From a virus: a stretch of DNA of 29,931 bases. Where the stretch lies: the IMG/VR virus record IMGVR_UViG_3300017788_001661, positions 1 to 29,931 of that record, one strand, 5' to 3'. A program made the translations under genes and the position numbers. Each line of letters begins with the position of its first letter. Position 1 is the first letter of the stretch. The notes under the pieces were generated by a model. That model was not told the origin of the DNA, did not search any database, and saw nothing but the letters and a program-made list of their open reading frames with translations. Of this stretch, positions 7,967 through 14,655 are shown in pieces.

Positions 7967-8476
7967 ATGTATTCTGACAAATTCAGCAACGTAATCTACG
8001 AAGAGCAAGATTTAGTTGATCTACTGTATAGAGATCAAACAGATTTTCTATCAAAAATCTACTGTGATAACGATACAAACATTGACAAGTTAGCTGAAAT
8101 TTCCAATCTAAAACTACAACATTTTGACAGCAAACTCTATGATAATTCTGTTGAAGATTTCGATGGCATCTGTCAACAACAATGGTTCATGCCCGAAGAA
8201 TATAAAAACTTAGACATCGTTCAATGGGTCATAGATCAATGTCAAAATGACAGTGAACTAACTAGGGCTGGGGAAGAATTACTAGAATTTCAGCAAAGAA
8301 AAATGATCCCATTGCTTCAGTGGCTTAAATACCTAGTAGACACCTGCCGAACTAACAACGTTGTTTGGGGTGTGGGCAGAGGCAGCAGTGTCAGCAGTTT
8401 TGTGCTATTTGTGATCGGAGTACATAAAATAGATCCGATCAAATATGATCTAGATTGGCACGATTTTTTAAGATAG
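7967..8476 (+). CDS. Short DnaE-like protein without the catalytic aspartates
   Basis: 169 residues. The last ~40 residues (VVWGVGRGSSVSSFVLFVIG, then DPIKYDLDWHDFLR) match the palm-entry motif of bacterial DNA polymerase III alpha (GPGRGSAAGSLVAY...DPL.Y.LLFERFLNPER). In DnaE the catalytic D-x-D motif (PDFDVDF in E. coli) follows within about ten residues. Here the protein stops at FLR, so polymerase activity is not expected. The N-terminal ~120 residues are acidic and not recognised. I cannot find the missing part downstream in any frame. It could bind a replication partner or be a decayed remnant; the strong promoter argues for function. Confidence 0.65.
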   Translation: MYSDKFSNVIYEEQDLVDLLYRDQTDFLSKIYCDNDTNIDKLAEISNLKLQHFDSKLYDNSVEDFDGICQQQWFMPEEYKNLDIVQWVIDQCQNDSELTRAGEELLEFQQRKMIPLLQWLKYLVDTCRTNNVVWGVGRGSSVSSFVLFVIGVHKIDPIKYDLDWHDFLR

Positions 8477-8490
8477 TTAAGGAGATTGTT

Positions 8491-8709
8491 ATGGCAATGA
8501 AAGAAGGTATAAAGAAAATACACCGTAGCGCATTAGGCAAAGAAGTAGATATGGAAAAATTGAGAAATCAAAACGAGCTAACACTGGCCGTGGGAAATGC
8601 TAGAGTAAATGCTCGAGGAGACGAGTTAGGACCTGGTGGTAAAATTATCAAAAAACGCGAAGACGTATTAAAAGAATATTACAAAGGTACTCCAAAGGAC
8701 GAAGAATGA
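8491..8709 (+). CDS. Small basic/acidic protein of unknown function
   Basis: 72 residues from the ATG at 8491, chosen because a strong ribosome binding site (TTAAGGAG) ends 6 bases upstream. A longer in-frame start at 8455 would overlap the previous gene and lacks such a site. The sequence is charged, with KEGIKKIHRSALGKEVDMEK near the N-terminus and GDELGPGGKIIKKRED later; no known motif is seen. It overlaps the start of the co-chaperonin gene (ATGA), so it is probably co-translated with it. Confidence 0.7.
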   Translation: MAMKEGIKKIHRSALGKEVDMEKLRNQNELTLAVGNARVNARGDELGPGGKIIKKREDVLKEYYKGTPKDEE

Positions 8710-9032
8710 ACGTAGTAAAAGGTAAACTTAGACCTATAAGAAACAATGTGTTTGTTTCTGATATGGATTTCGACATGCGTGTAAGTGCTGGTGGCATCGT
8801 TTTACCCAACGACGATGGTAAAACAGAAGGCATCAGACCAAGATGGGGTCGGGTATTTGCTGTTGGTCAAGAACAAACCGATGTTGCTGTTGGTGAATGG
8901 ATTTTGGTTGAACACGGTCGTTGGACCAGAGGCATAACCATTGAAGATGAAAACGGTAACGAAATCATTATTCGAAGAGTAGATACTGACTGCATTTTAG
9001 CCAAAGCTGATGAAAAACCTTTAGACGTTTAA
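8706..9032 (+). CDS. groES: GroES/gp31-like co-chaperonin
   Basis: 108 residues, close to the usual GroES length (about 95-110). It opens with LRPIRNNVFV, like the first strand of GroES (L.PL.DRV.V). A glycine-containing loop segment and GGIVLP follow at about residues 18-36, where GroES and T4 gp31 carry the mobile loop that docks on GroEL. A later strand (GRVFAVG, then VAVGEWILVEHGRW) fits the beta-barrel. In T4, gp31 replaces host GroES so that GroEL can fold the major capsid protein gp23; the same role is inferred. No GroEL gene is present. A strong terminator follows. Confidence 0.85.
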   Translation: MNVVKGKLRPIRNNVFVSDMDFDMRVSAGGIVLPNDDGKTEGIRPRWGRVFAVGQEQTDVAVGEWILVEHGRWTRGITIEDENGNEIIIRRVDTDCILAKADEKPLDV

Positions 9033-9050
9033 AAGAGTAAAAAAGAATGT

Positions 9051-9080
9051 ATAGGGCCTTGACGGGCCCTATCTTTTTCT
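9051..9080 (+). terminator. Rho-independent terminator after the co-chaperonin gene
   Basis: ATAGGGCC (9051-9058) pairs perfectly with GGCCCTAT (9065-9072) across a 6-base loop (TTGACG), followed by CTTTTTCT. This is a strong intrinsic terminator for transcripts from the early promoter near 7932. Its loop is also the -35 box of the next promoter. Confidence 0.9.
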
Positions 9081-9087
9081 GTACAAT
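9059..9087 (+). promoter_or_regulatory. Sigma70-type promoter with -35 in the terminator loop
   Basis: TTGACG (9059-9064), a 17-base spacer and TACAAT (9082-9087) form a good promoter. The predicted start is near 9094. It leaves a short leader with TTGGAGG (9100-9106) as ribosome binding site for the ATG at 9114. The -35 hexamer is exactly the terminator loop, and the spacer holds the right arm and the T-tract. Confidence 0.7.
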
Positions 9088-9113
9088 TAAACTAATATCT
9101 TGGAGGCTTTAAA

Positions 9114-9365
9114 ATGAATGAATTCGAAAAAAACATAGAAGCAATGAAAGAACTACGCTCAAGGATTGATAAAGTATTAGCTGGTTCACCAATACCAGAA
9201 ACAGATTATAAACACCCTGACCCAGTCAAACACAAATATATTAGTTTTGCTAAAAGTGCCGTTAGAGTTGCGGCAGGTGTAGCATTATGTTATAGCATGT
9301 TTTGGTATGCAGGCAGTCTATTAATACTAGCAGAAGTATTAGGTGTTGCAGAAGAAATGGTATGA
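9114..9365 (+). CDS. Small single-span membrane protein
   Basis: 83 residues with a strong ribosome binding site (GGAGG). Residues 1-45 are charged and probably cytoplasmic. A hydrophobic segment follows from about 50 to 78 (VRVAAGVALCYSMFWYAGSL), long enough for one membrane helix or a hairpin. As the first gene behind an early-type promoter, it may act on the host inner membrane early in infection, but nothing in the sequence identifies a target. Overlaps the next gene by ATGA. Confidence 0.7.
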   Translation: MNEFEKNIEAMKELRSRIDKVLAGSPIPETDYKHPDPVKHKYISFAKSAVRVAAGVALCYSMFWYAGSLLILAEVLGVAEEMV

Positions 9366-9808
9366 TTATTGGTTTTACTTGTTCAACATTTGATCTGTTT
9401 CACGCTGGGCATATTATTATGCTTAAAGAAGCAAAGGCACAATGCGATTACCTTATAGTTGGATTACAAACTGATCCAACTATTGATCGTCCTACAGAAA
9501 AAAATAAACCTATTCAAAGTATTTTTGAACGCTATGTTCAACTACAGGCCTGCAAGTATGTTGACGAGATTGTTGTGTATGCTACAGAAAAAGATCTAGT
9601 AGACATATTGCTTTCTTATCCTATTAATGTTAGAATACTAGGTGAGGAATACGAACATCGTCAATTTACTGGGAGACAAGAATGTATTAGTAAAGGTATT
9701 AAATTTTATTTTAATAAAAGAGAACATACTTTTTCTACTACTGAATTAAGACAACGTGTTATTGATGCTGAAGCAGAAAAATTTATGAAAAAGGCCAATA
9801 ATGAATGA
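9362..9808 (+). CDS. Cytidylyltransferase-family nucleotidyltransferase
   Basis: 148 residues from the ATG at 9362, which overlaps the previous stop. A longer frame back to 9302 is unlikely. FTCSTFDLFHAGHIIMLKEA carries the HxGH nucleotide-binding motif (His14, Gly16, His17). HTFSTTELRQRV near the end corresponds to the family's ISSTxLR motif. The size and motifs resemble glycerol-3-phosphate cytidylyltransferase (TagD) or the RfaE/HldE nucleotidyl domain. Such enzymes join CTP or ATP to a phosphorylated small molecule and release pyrophosphate. The substrate cannot be told from sequence. A second HxGH domain occurs in the 1,032-residue protein at 20329. Confidence 0.8.
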   Translation: MIIGFTCSTFDLFHAGHIIMLKEAKAQCDYLIVGLQTDPTIDRPTEKNKPIQSIFERYVQLQACKYVDEIVVYATEKDLVDILLSYPINVRILGEEYEHRQFTGRQECISKGIKFYFNKREHTFSTTELRQRVIDAEAEKFMKKANNE

Positions 9809-9953
9809 TCTAAAATTCACAACTGCTGAAGAGTATATGAAAGATAGCAGTCCACCAGAAGCCTGTTATATTATTGAGGATGATTGGGCCAACGACAAAG
9901 AGGAAGAAAATGAAGGAACTATGGGTAGAAAAATATCGTCCAAAGACGATTGA
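9801..9953 (+). CDS. Possible 50-residue acidic protein overlapping the clamp loader gene
   Basis: A 51-codon frame starts at the ATG at 9801, overlapping the end of the nucleotidyltransferase gene, with AAGG (9791-9794) six bases upstream. It ends at the TGA at 9951-9953, about 44 bases inside the clamp-loader gene. Without it there would be a 101-base gap in an otherwise gapless operon, which supports its reality. The middle is acidic ([17 protein letters not shown]). The last ~14 residues are forced by the overlapping frame. Function unknown. Confidence 0.5.
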   Translation: MNDLKFTTAEEYMKDSSPPEACYIIEDDWANDKEEENEGTMGRKISSKDD

Positions 9954-10824
9954 TGGTTATGTGTTCAGAGATGAGCACCAAAAAAAACAGGTAGAACGCT
10001 GGGTCAAAGAAGGTACTATTCCTCATTTGCTGTTTAGTGGCAATGCAGGTATTGGTAAAACTACGTTGGCTAGAATTTTGCTCAACGAGCTACAGGTCAA
10101 TGATTTAGACATTTTAGAAATCAATGCCAGTCGAACAAACAGCGTCGAAGATGTTCGAGATAGGATTGTAAATTTTGTACAGATGATTCCATTCGGCGCT
10201 TTTAAGGTGGTGCTATTAGATGAAGCTGATTACATGTCTCCAAACGCTCAAGCAGCGTTGCGTGGTGTTATGGAAGAATACCACACGACTGCGAGATTTA
10301 TTCTCACTTGTAACTACCCCAATCGTGTTATCCCTGCTTTACACTCACGATGTCAGGGATTTCACATTGAGCGAACGGATATTACTGAGTTTACCGCTCG
10401 TGTTGCTACTATTCTTGTTGATGAGAATATTGATTTCGATCTTGACACGTTGGACACGTTCGTAAAAGCCACATATCCTGATCTGCGCAAATGCATTAAC
10501 ATGATACAGATGAACAGTGTCGATGGTATATTATTGAGTCCAGAGAAGGCCGATACTGGTGATGCAGATTACCGTCTAGAGATGGTAGACCTTTTTAAGA
10601 AAGGCAAGATCAGTGAAGCTCGAAAACTTATCTGTAGCCAAGCACGTCCAGAAGAAATGGAAGATGTATATCGCTGGTTATATGATAACATCGTATTATT
10701 CGGTGAAGAAGAAAAACAGGAAAAAGCCATTCTTATTATCAAACAAGGTCTGGTTGATCATACGCTGGTCATTGATCCAGAAATCAATCTTTCTGCCACA
10801 CTAATTCGACTAGCCCATCTATGA
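9910..10824 (+). CDS. 44: Clamp loader ATPase, gp44-like
   Basis: 304 residues from the ATG at 9910, which has GAGG just upstream and gives the typical N-terminus [15 protein letters not shown]. Walker A is GNAGIGKT (residues 44-51), Walker B LLDEAD (102-107) and the arginine-finger SRC motif 146-148. This is a small RFC/gp44-type AAA+ ATPase that loads the sliding clamp onto primed DNA. In T4 it works with gp62 and gp45. gp45 is also needed for late transcription, in line with the late promoters here. Neither gp62 nor gp45 is in this window. The next gene overlaps by ATGA. Confidence 0.9.
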   Translation: MKELWVEKYRPKTIDGYVFRDEHQKKQVERWVKEGTIPHLLFSGNAGIGKTTLARILLNELQVNDLDILEINASRTNSVEDVRDRIVNFVQMIPFGAFKVVLLDEADYMSPNAQAALRGVMEEYHTTARFILTCNYPNRVIPALHSRCQGFHIERTDITEFTARVATILVDENIDFDLDTLDTFVKATYPDLRKCINMIQMNSVDGILLSPEKADTGDADYRLEMVDLFKKGKISEARKLICSQARPEEMEDVYRWLYDNIVLFGEEEKQEKAILIIKQGLVDHTLVIDPEINLSATLIRLAHL

Positions 10825-11147
10825 CCCACTTAGTAACTGAAAACTGCATTAAATGTAAACACACAGATTGCGTGGATGTCTGTCCCGTTGATTGCTTTTA
10901 TGAAGGCCCCAACTTTCTAGCAATTAATCCTGATGAATGTATTGACTGTGCTGTGTGTATTCCGGAATGTCCAGTGAACGCTATTGTTGCTGATGCTGAT
11001 CTTGAATCAGAACAGCGAATTTTTTGGACTGACTTAAATCAACGTCTTAGTGCGAAATGGCCTAACATTAGACAGAAAAAAGATCCTTTGCCAGATCACC
11101 AAGCATGGAATGGTAAGCCTGGAAAAATTGACCTATTAGAACAATGA
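10821..11147 (+). CDS. fdxA: 7Fe (3Fe-4S/4Fe-4S) ferredoxin, FdxA type
   Basis: 108 residues, the usual length of FdxA-type ferredoxins. All nine cysteines of Azotobacter ferredoxin I are present, one position later: Cys9, Cys17 and Cys50 fit the 3Fe-4S ligands; Cys21, Cys40, Cys43 and Cys46 the 4Fe-4S ligands; Cys12 and Cys25 are the conserved non-ligands. [20 protein letters not shown] and [12 protein letters not shown] are nearly canonical. The protein would carry low-potential electrons in the cytoplasm. It lies between clamp loader and DUF2452-like genes and overlaps both, so it is co-expressed with replication genes. No obvious redox partner is encoded nearby. It is probably a host-derived auxiliary gene. 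Confidence 0.9.
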   Translation: MTHLVTENCIKCKHTDCVDVCPVDCFYEGPNFLAINPDECIDCAVCIPECPVNAIVADADLESEQRIFWTDLNQRLSAKWPNIRQKKDPLPDHQAWNGKPGKIDLLEQ

Positions 11148-11638
11148 CTGACGAAAAAAAGTCAAATGTTGCCAAAGGTAGAACCAGTTATGATTCTAAA
11201 TTAGGCACTGGCTTAGTAGCATTTTTTAATAAAAACGTCACACCATACCCCACTGACGTAGGAGCACCTAGTTTTGATTTAATACCCGTGTCTAAACAAA
11301 AAGACATAATGGTTAATCATGCTAGATTATATGCTCAGCAGGAATACAACAGGATAATGGAGTTAGTCGACGTACTACAAAAACAAGCAGCCAGTATCAA
11401 AAGACGGTTAGATGTTACAGATATGGTCCATGCTGCTGAATATCACTTTCAAATAGTAATGGGTCATTGTTATTGGTTGGTATGGGATCGGAGAAAAGAA
11501 AAAACTCTACTTGTGGGTCTTGGACCTAATGATTGGAGCACCGGTCCCCCAGATGATTATCAATATCAGATAAGAGTAAAATACATGGGTGACCACACAT
11601 GGCTAGAAGTTGACGAGGAAGGTAACCCAGTAGAATGA
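11144..11638 (+). CDS. DUF2452-like protein
   Basis: 164 residues, overlapping the ferredoxin gene by ATGA. The core from about residue 60 ([20 protein letters not shown]), through [20 protein letters not shown], to [15 protein letters not shown] looks like the DUF2452 family: a helical pair followed by a small beta sheet with a conserved H-A-E-Y/F motif. The biochemical function of that family is not established. The last stop codon overlaps the T-tract of the phoH terminator on the other strand. The family call is from memory of its motifs. Confidence 0.6.
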   Translation: MTDEKKSNVAKGRTSYDSKLGTGLVAFFNKNVTPYPTDVGAPSFDLIPVSKQKDIMVNHARLYAQQEYNRIMELVDVLQKQAASIKRRLDVTDMVHAAEYHFQIVMGHCYWLVWDRRKEKTLLVGLGPNDWSTGPPDDYQYQIRVKYMGDHTWLEVDEEGNPVE

Positions 11639-11666
11639 AAAATATAAGGGCCCGGAGGCCCTTATA
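11638..11666 (-). terminator. Intrinsic terminator of phoH (minus strand)
   Basis: TATAAGGGCC (11643-11652) and GGCCCTTATA (11657-11666) form a perfect 10-bp stem with a CGGA loop. Read on the minus strand, it is followed by TTTTT (11642-11638), so it works best for phoH. On the plus strand the following bases (CCTTGTAG) give a weak T-tract, but the stem may still slow or end the 11144 transcript. Confidence 0.85.
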
Positions 11667-11675
11667 CCTTGTAGT

Positions 11676-12389
11676 TTAATCGCCGTATATCTCTAACACC
11701 TCCTTGACGGCTTCGTGACGCTCGATATCCTGTGTGTCAAACTGCACGATATCAATGTGTTTTGTTTGTTTGTCTGCGAGTAGGTTACAGAAATTGATCA
11801 ACCCATTGTCGCTCCTTCTATCTGCCTGTGCTAAATCACCTGTGACTACCATCTTGGATCCTTCTCCCAAGCGTGTTAGTAGCATCTTCATTTGATTTAC
11901 TGTGGCATTCTGCATTTCGTCTGCTACAATATATGCGTTCTTAAATGTTCGTCCACGCATATACGCAAGTGGGCTTATTTCGATAACACCCTCCTTTAGC
12001 ATTTCTGCTATATCTGATTGCTTGTAATACTCTCCCATGACGTCAAAAATAGGACGTGTCCATGGTGCCATCTTTTCATTTAAGTCACCTGGAAGGAATC
12101 CTAGATCTTCGTCTACGGAAACGGCGGGTCTTGTAACAATGATTTTATCAATCAAGCCTTCCTGAAACATCTTGATCCCGTGCATAACTGCCAACATGGT
12201 CTTGCCTGTGCCCGCGGGCCCGATAGCGAAAACTATGCTGGTTTCTTCGTTCTGCAGCTTCTGGAGGTATGTTTTTTGATTTGGGCTACGTGCGGTCATG
12301 ACTACACGCTGCTTCTTCTGCGGAAGGTATGGCTGAAAATCTATTACTTTAACTTCGGATGTAAAGCGTTTTTTCACTCTTTTGCTCAT
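11676..12389 (-). CDS. phoH: PhoH-like ATPase
   Basis: 237 residues on the minus strand, the only clear minus-strand gene. Walker A is GPAGTGKT (residues 57-64) and the Walker B region is AYIVADEMQNA; VTGDLAQADRR follows. These are the hallmarks of the PhoH family, a P-loop ATPase/helicase-like fold often found in marine phages. In bacteria phoH belongs to the phosphate-starvation response; its role in phages is unsettled (RNA handling has been proposed). An RBS-like AGGAG lies 10 bases before the ATG within a structured leader. Its 3' end has an intrinsic terminator. Confidence 0.92.
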   Translation of the reverse strand: MSKRVKKRFTSEVKVIDFQPYLPQKKQRVVMTARSPNQKTYLQKLQNEETSIVFAIGPAGTGKTMLAVMHGIKMFQEGLIDKIIVTRPAVSVDEDLGFLPGDLNEKMAPWTRPIFDVMGEYYKQSDIAEMLKEGVIEISPLAYMRGRTFKNAYIVADEMQNATVNQMKMLLTRLGEGSKMVVTGDLAQADRRSDNGLINFCNLLADKQTKHIDIVQFDTQDIERHEAVKEVLEIYGD

Positions 12390-12400
12390 CTAAGTTTGTC

Positions 12401-12457
12401 TCCTACTCAATGAGTAGGACCTGTAGTGACCGCGCCCGATAACTACCGAGGTCCTAC
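12401..12457 (-). promoter_or_regulatory. Two-state RNA leader of phoH (possible riboregulator)
   Basis: In phoH mRNA sense the order is GTAGGACCT ... AGGTCCTAC ... GAGTAGGA-G, then ten bases, then ATG. Helix A pairs 12457-12449 with 12422-12414 (9 bp) and continues with 12446-12442 to 12427-12423 (5 bp), closing a 14-base GC-rich loop. Helix B pairs 12419-12412 with 12408-12401 (8 bp, AUU loop) and takes up most of the AGGAG ribosome binding site. Both need 12414-12419, so only one can form. Helix A would expose the site and helix B would hide it. No known riboswitch class is recognised. Confidence 0.6.
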
Positions 12458-12513
12458 AAAGATATTTAACAAGATTGGACAAAAGTAAACATGTAACACA
12501 TAGAAACGATCCA

Positions 12514-12521
12514 GATAAATA
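12514..12521 (+). promoter_or_regulatory. T4-type late promoter (GATAAATA)
   Basis: An exact GATAAATA box sits 26 bases before the ATG at 12548, in the 158-base divergent gap beside phoH. It should start late transcription of the block from 12548 through the lysis genes. TTTAGGA at 12534-12540 serves as ribosome binding site. Confidence 0.75.
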
Positions 12522-12547
12522 ATTTAGTAGAAATTTAGGATCCTTTT

Positions 12548-13078
12548 ATGCGCGATATTTTAGACGTAATCAAGAACGTTGAATCCATATACAACAGCAA
12601 TTCCAGTCTAGCTGTGCTCAAAGACTTTGAACGTGTTTTAGATGAGATGGATATCTACGTATATAAAAACTGGGCCGATGGTGAACTAGCTTCGGGCCCT
12701 AAGATTGATCGCCACTGGGTCATCTGTGAATTCATGTGGCCGCACAAACAGATGCCAGATCCTATCGCAGGTAAGAGATTATCTGGCATCGGTTGCAAGG
12801 TCAAGTATATCAAAAGCAACATTGTGGAACCTAGAAAAATTCGTAGCCCAGATGATTTTCGTCCCGGCACAAAAAAGGGTAAATTAGATACCAAACCTGT
12901 TTGGTTGGTGGAAATTGCCATGCCAAAAAAAGTAGTTTTTGATATTTTCAACAGTTACATGGATCGCATACGTGAAGAACGTAAAGGTGATCCAAGAGAA
13001 CAAGTGAAGCCTCCGACGGCAGCACCAGCAGCAGTGCCCGGTGCAGCACCAGCAGCACCGGCAGGAGCACCAGCATAA
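12548..13078 (+). CDS. Conserved-type phage protein with Ala/Pro-rich tail
   Basis: 176 residues, first gene after a late promoter. Residues 1-150 form a compact domain with no motif I can name; it contains GPKIDRHWVICEFMWPHKQM and, near its end, VWLVEIAMPKKVVFDIFNSY. The last ~25 residues are low-complexity Ala/Pro/Gly (TAAPAAVPGAAPAAPAGAPA), which suggests a flexible tail. It overlaps the next gene by TAATG. Late control suggests a virion or assembly role. Function unknown. Confidence 0.65.
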   Translation: MRDILDVIKNVESIYNSNSSLAVLKDFERVLDEMDIYVYKNWADGELASGPKIDRHWVICEFMWPHKQMPDPIAGKRLSGIGCKVKYIKSNIVEPRKIRSPDDFRPGTKKGKLDTKPVWLVEIAMPKKVVFDIFNSYMDRIREERKGDPREQVKPPTAAPAAVPGAAPAAPAGAPA

Positions 13079-13809
13079 TGAAATTAGATGAAACATTGTT
13101 GGCCGGTGATCTCAAAGGTCTAGTAAGTCATGTATTTGAAATCGACAGCTACAAAAGTAAAATAGGCAAAGATGGTGAGATGGTTGTGCTGAGTTTCAGC
13201 GTGGACGAACGAGCACCTGCAGATGACCTAGCACGTTTTTTAGAAATGGGCTACGATTATGTCATAGACGCAGACCCAACTAACGGTCCCACTGACAATG
13301 GCAAATACAAAGTATTTGTAGAACTAAAACGCAGCAGATACATCGCTAAAGAAATCTATGATATACTTGACGGCGTTCGTCGATTAACTAACATTGACAA
13401 TTTTAAATTTAGATACTATAAAAGTTTTAAAAGCATTCCAGCTACGATGGAAAACTTAGAAGAACTTGTGCCCAAAGATCAAAGCACTTATGAAGAAAGA
13501 ATCTCTAACAATAGACTCAACAACTTCACAAACTTTTTTAACAAAAGTTATTTAGAAAGCATCGATGTATTGAATGACGATATATCATTTAAAAAAGTTT
13601 TTTCAGAGTCTATAAAAATGCGTATAACAGATTTTGGTTCAAAAAAAGAGATCTATGAATCTGTTCCAGGAAAACTAGATATCGAACCCAAGGCCATGTC
13701 TGAGATCATGTATCTTACAAAAGTCTTGGGCAATTACAACATAACAAAGATAGACAATAAATTTATTTTTGAAAACGAGGGCTATGCTGCTGTGATGGAG
13801 AAACTATAA
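13078..13809 (+). CDS. Protein of unknown function before the lysis block
   Basis: 243 residues, linked to both neighbours by overlapping stop/start codons. The first ~115 residues alternate short strands and helices (MVVLSFSVDERAPADDLARF, KYKVFVELKRSRYIAKEIYD). The rest is basic and helical. No signal peptide, membrane segment or catalytic motif is visible. Its conservation partner seems to be the 12548 gene, with which it shares the late promoter. It may be a minor structural or assembly protein, but this is only inferred from position. Confidence 0.65.
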   Translation: MKLDETLLAGDLKGLVSHVFEIDSYKSKIGKDGEMVVLSFSVDERAPADDLARFLEMGYDYVIDADPTNGPTDNGKYKVFVELKRSRYIAKEIYDILDGVRRLTNIDNFKFRYYKSFKSIPATMENLEELVPKDQSTYEERISNNRLNNFTNFFNKSYLESIDVLNDDISFKKVFSESIKMRITDFGSKKEIYESVPGKLDIEPKAMSEIMYLTKVLGNYNITKIDNKFIFENEGYAAVMEKL

Positions 13810-14309
13810 TGTTTGGAATCGGTGGAGCCATTAAAGCCATAGTAGCACTGATAATAGTGTTGGTAGTGGCTGCAGGTGGTTATTTTTTGATCAATCTCAA
13901 AGCTGATCTAGCCATAGCTCAAGAAAATAGTCGCAAATTAGAAGAAGGTGTCAGGCTTCAACAAGAGACCATGGCTCAGATGAAGGCTGATCAGGAAAAG
14001 ATCAAAGAATTAAACAATGAACTTAACACTACTATTAAGTTACAAAACAAAGATATGGAAAACCTAAAAGATAGGTTTACTGTAAATGCCGCCGGAGAAA
14101 AAAGAGACTTTGGAAAAACTGCTGCGGCCAAACCTACTAGTTTAGAACGTGCTATTAACAGAGGAACTGTTAATGCACTACGTTGTCTAGAAATTGCTTC
14201 AGGAGCGCCTTTGACAGAGGCAGAGAAAAATGCAACCAAACCAAGTGAAATTAATCGGGAGTGCCCCTCAATTGCGAACCCTAATTACAAGCCTGCTGCT
14301 GGTAACTAG
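13809..14309 (+). CDS. Inner-membrane spanin (Rz-like)
   Basis: 166 residues. Residues ~7-28 (IKAIVALIIVLVVAAGGYFL) are a single N-terminal membrane anchor, followed by a long helical coiled-coil region (about 30-90, rich in Glu, Lys and Gln) and a C-terminal periplasmic part with two cysteines (LRCLE, RECPS). This is the layout of an i-spanin. Its last 80 bases overlap, in another frame, the start of a lipoprotein gene, as in Rz/Rz1 pairs. Together they would fuse inner and outer membranes at the end of lysis. The call rests on topology and gene overlap, not on sequence identity to lambda Rz. Confidence 0.65.
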   Translation: MFGIGGAIKAIVALIIVLVVAAGGYFLINLKADLAIAQENSRKLEEGVRLQQETMAQMKADQEKIKELNNELNTTIKLQNKDMENLKDRFTVNAAGEKRDFGKTAAAKPTSLERAINRGTVNALRCLEIASGAPLTEAEKNATKPSEINRECPSIANPNYKPAAGN

Positions 14310-14655
14310 CCTCACTGGATGTGCCAGTTTCGGCTTCTTCGGTAAAAGAGAAAAGCCCATTGAGATCACTACCAAGGCCGCAGAAAAAACTCCTTTGGCC
14401 ATCCCTGATCCAGACCCATTGCGATTAAAACCTATTGGGTGGGTTTTAGTCACTCCTGGCAATCAAGAAGAAGTTTTTAAAAAATTAGAAGAAAACGGCA
14501 CTGATCCAGTTATATTTGCACTGACCGCAGATGGGTATCAACAACTGGCCATTACCATTGCTGAACTTAGAAATCTCATTAACACGCAGCGCAACATCAT
14601 CATCAAGTACAAAGAGTACTATGAACCCAAAAAAGATGCCACAGAGAAAAAATAA
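14230..14655 (+). CDS. Outer-membrane lipoprotein, o-spanin (Rz1-like)
   Basis: 141 residues, starting inside the i-spanin gene in a different frame. A signal peptide (about residues 16-30, LRTLITSLLLVTSLTGC) ends in the lipobox L-T-G-C. The residue after the cysteine is Ala, not Asp, which favours outer-membrane sorting. A Pro-rich stretch (IPDPDPLRLKPIGW) follows, then a C-terminal helix (ELRNLINTQRNIIIKYKEYY) suited to coiled-coil pairing. It is longer than lambda Rz1. An ordinary phage lipoprotein is the main alternative. Confidence 0.65.
   Translation: MQPNQVKLIGSAPQLRTLITSLLLVTSLTGCASFGFFGKREKPIEITTKAAEKTPLAIPDPDPLRLKPIGWVLVTPGNQEEVFKKLEENGTDPVIFALTADGYQQLAITIAELRNLINTQRNIIIKYKEYYEPKKDATEKK

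Noticed and set aside
12401-12457. The phoH upstream hairpins as a terminator or tRNA-like element
   Set aside because: There is no gene reading into it from the + side, no T-tract follows either stem, and no cloverleaf or anticodon arm can be drawn.
12462-12495. A sigma70 promoter for phoH on the minus strand
   Set aside because: Only a weak -10-like TTAAAT without a matching -35 is visible, too poor to annotate; phoH may rely on an unrecognised promoter class.
13000-13076. Short GCAGCACC-type DNA repeats as a microsatellite or attachment site
   Set aside because: They encode the Ala/Pro tail of the 12548 protein, and no integrase or second copy is seen in the window.
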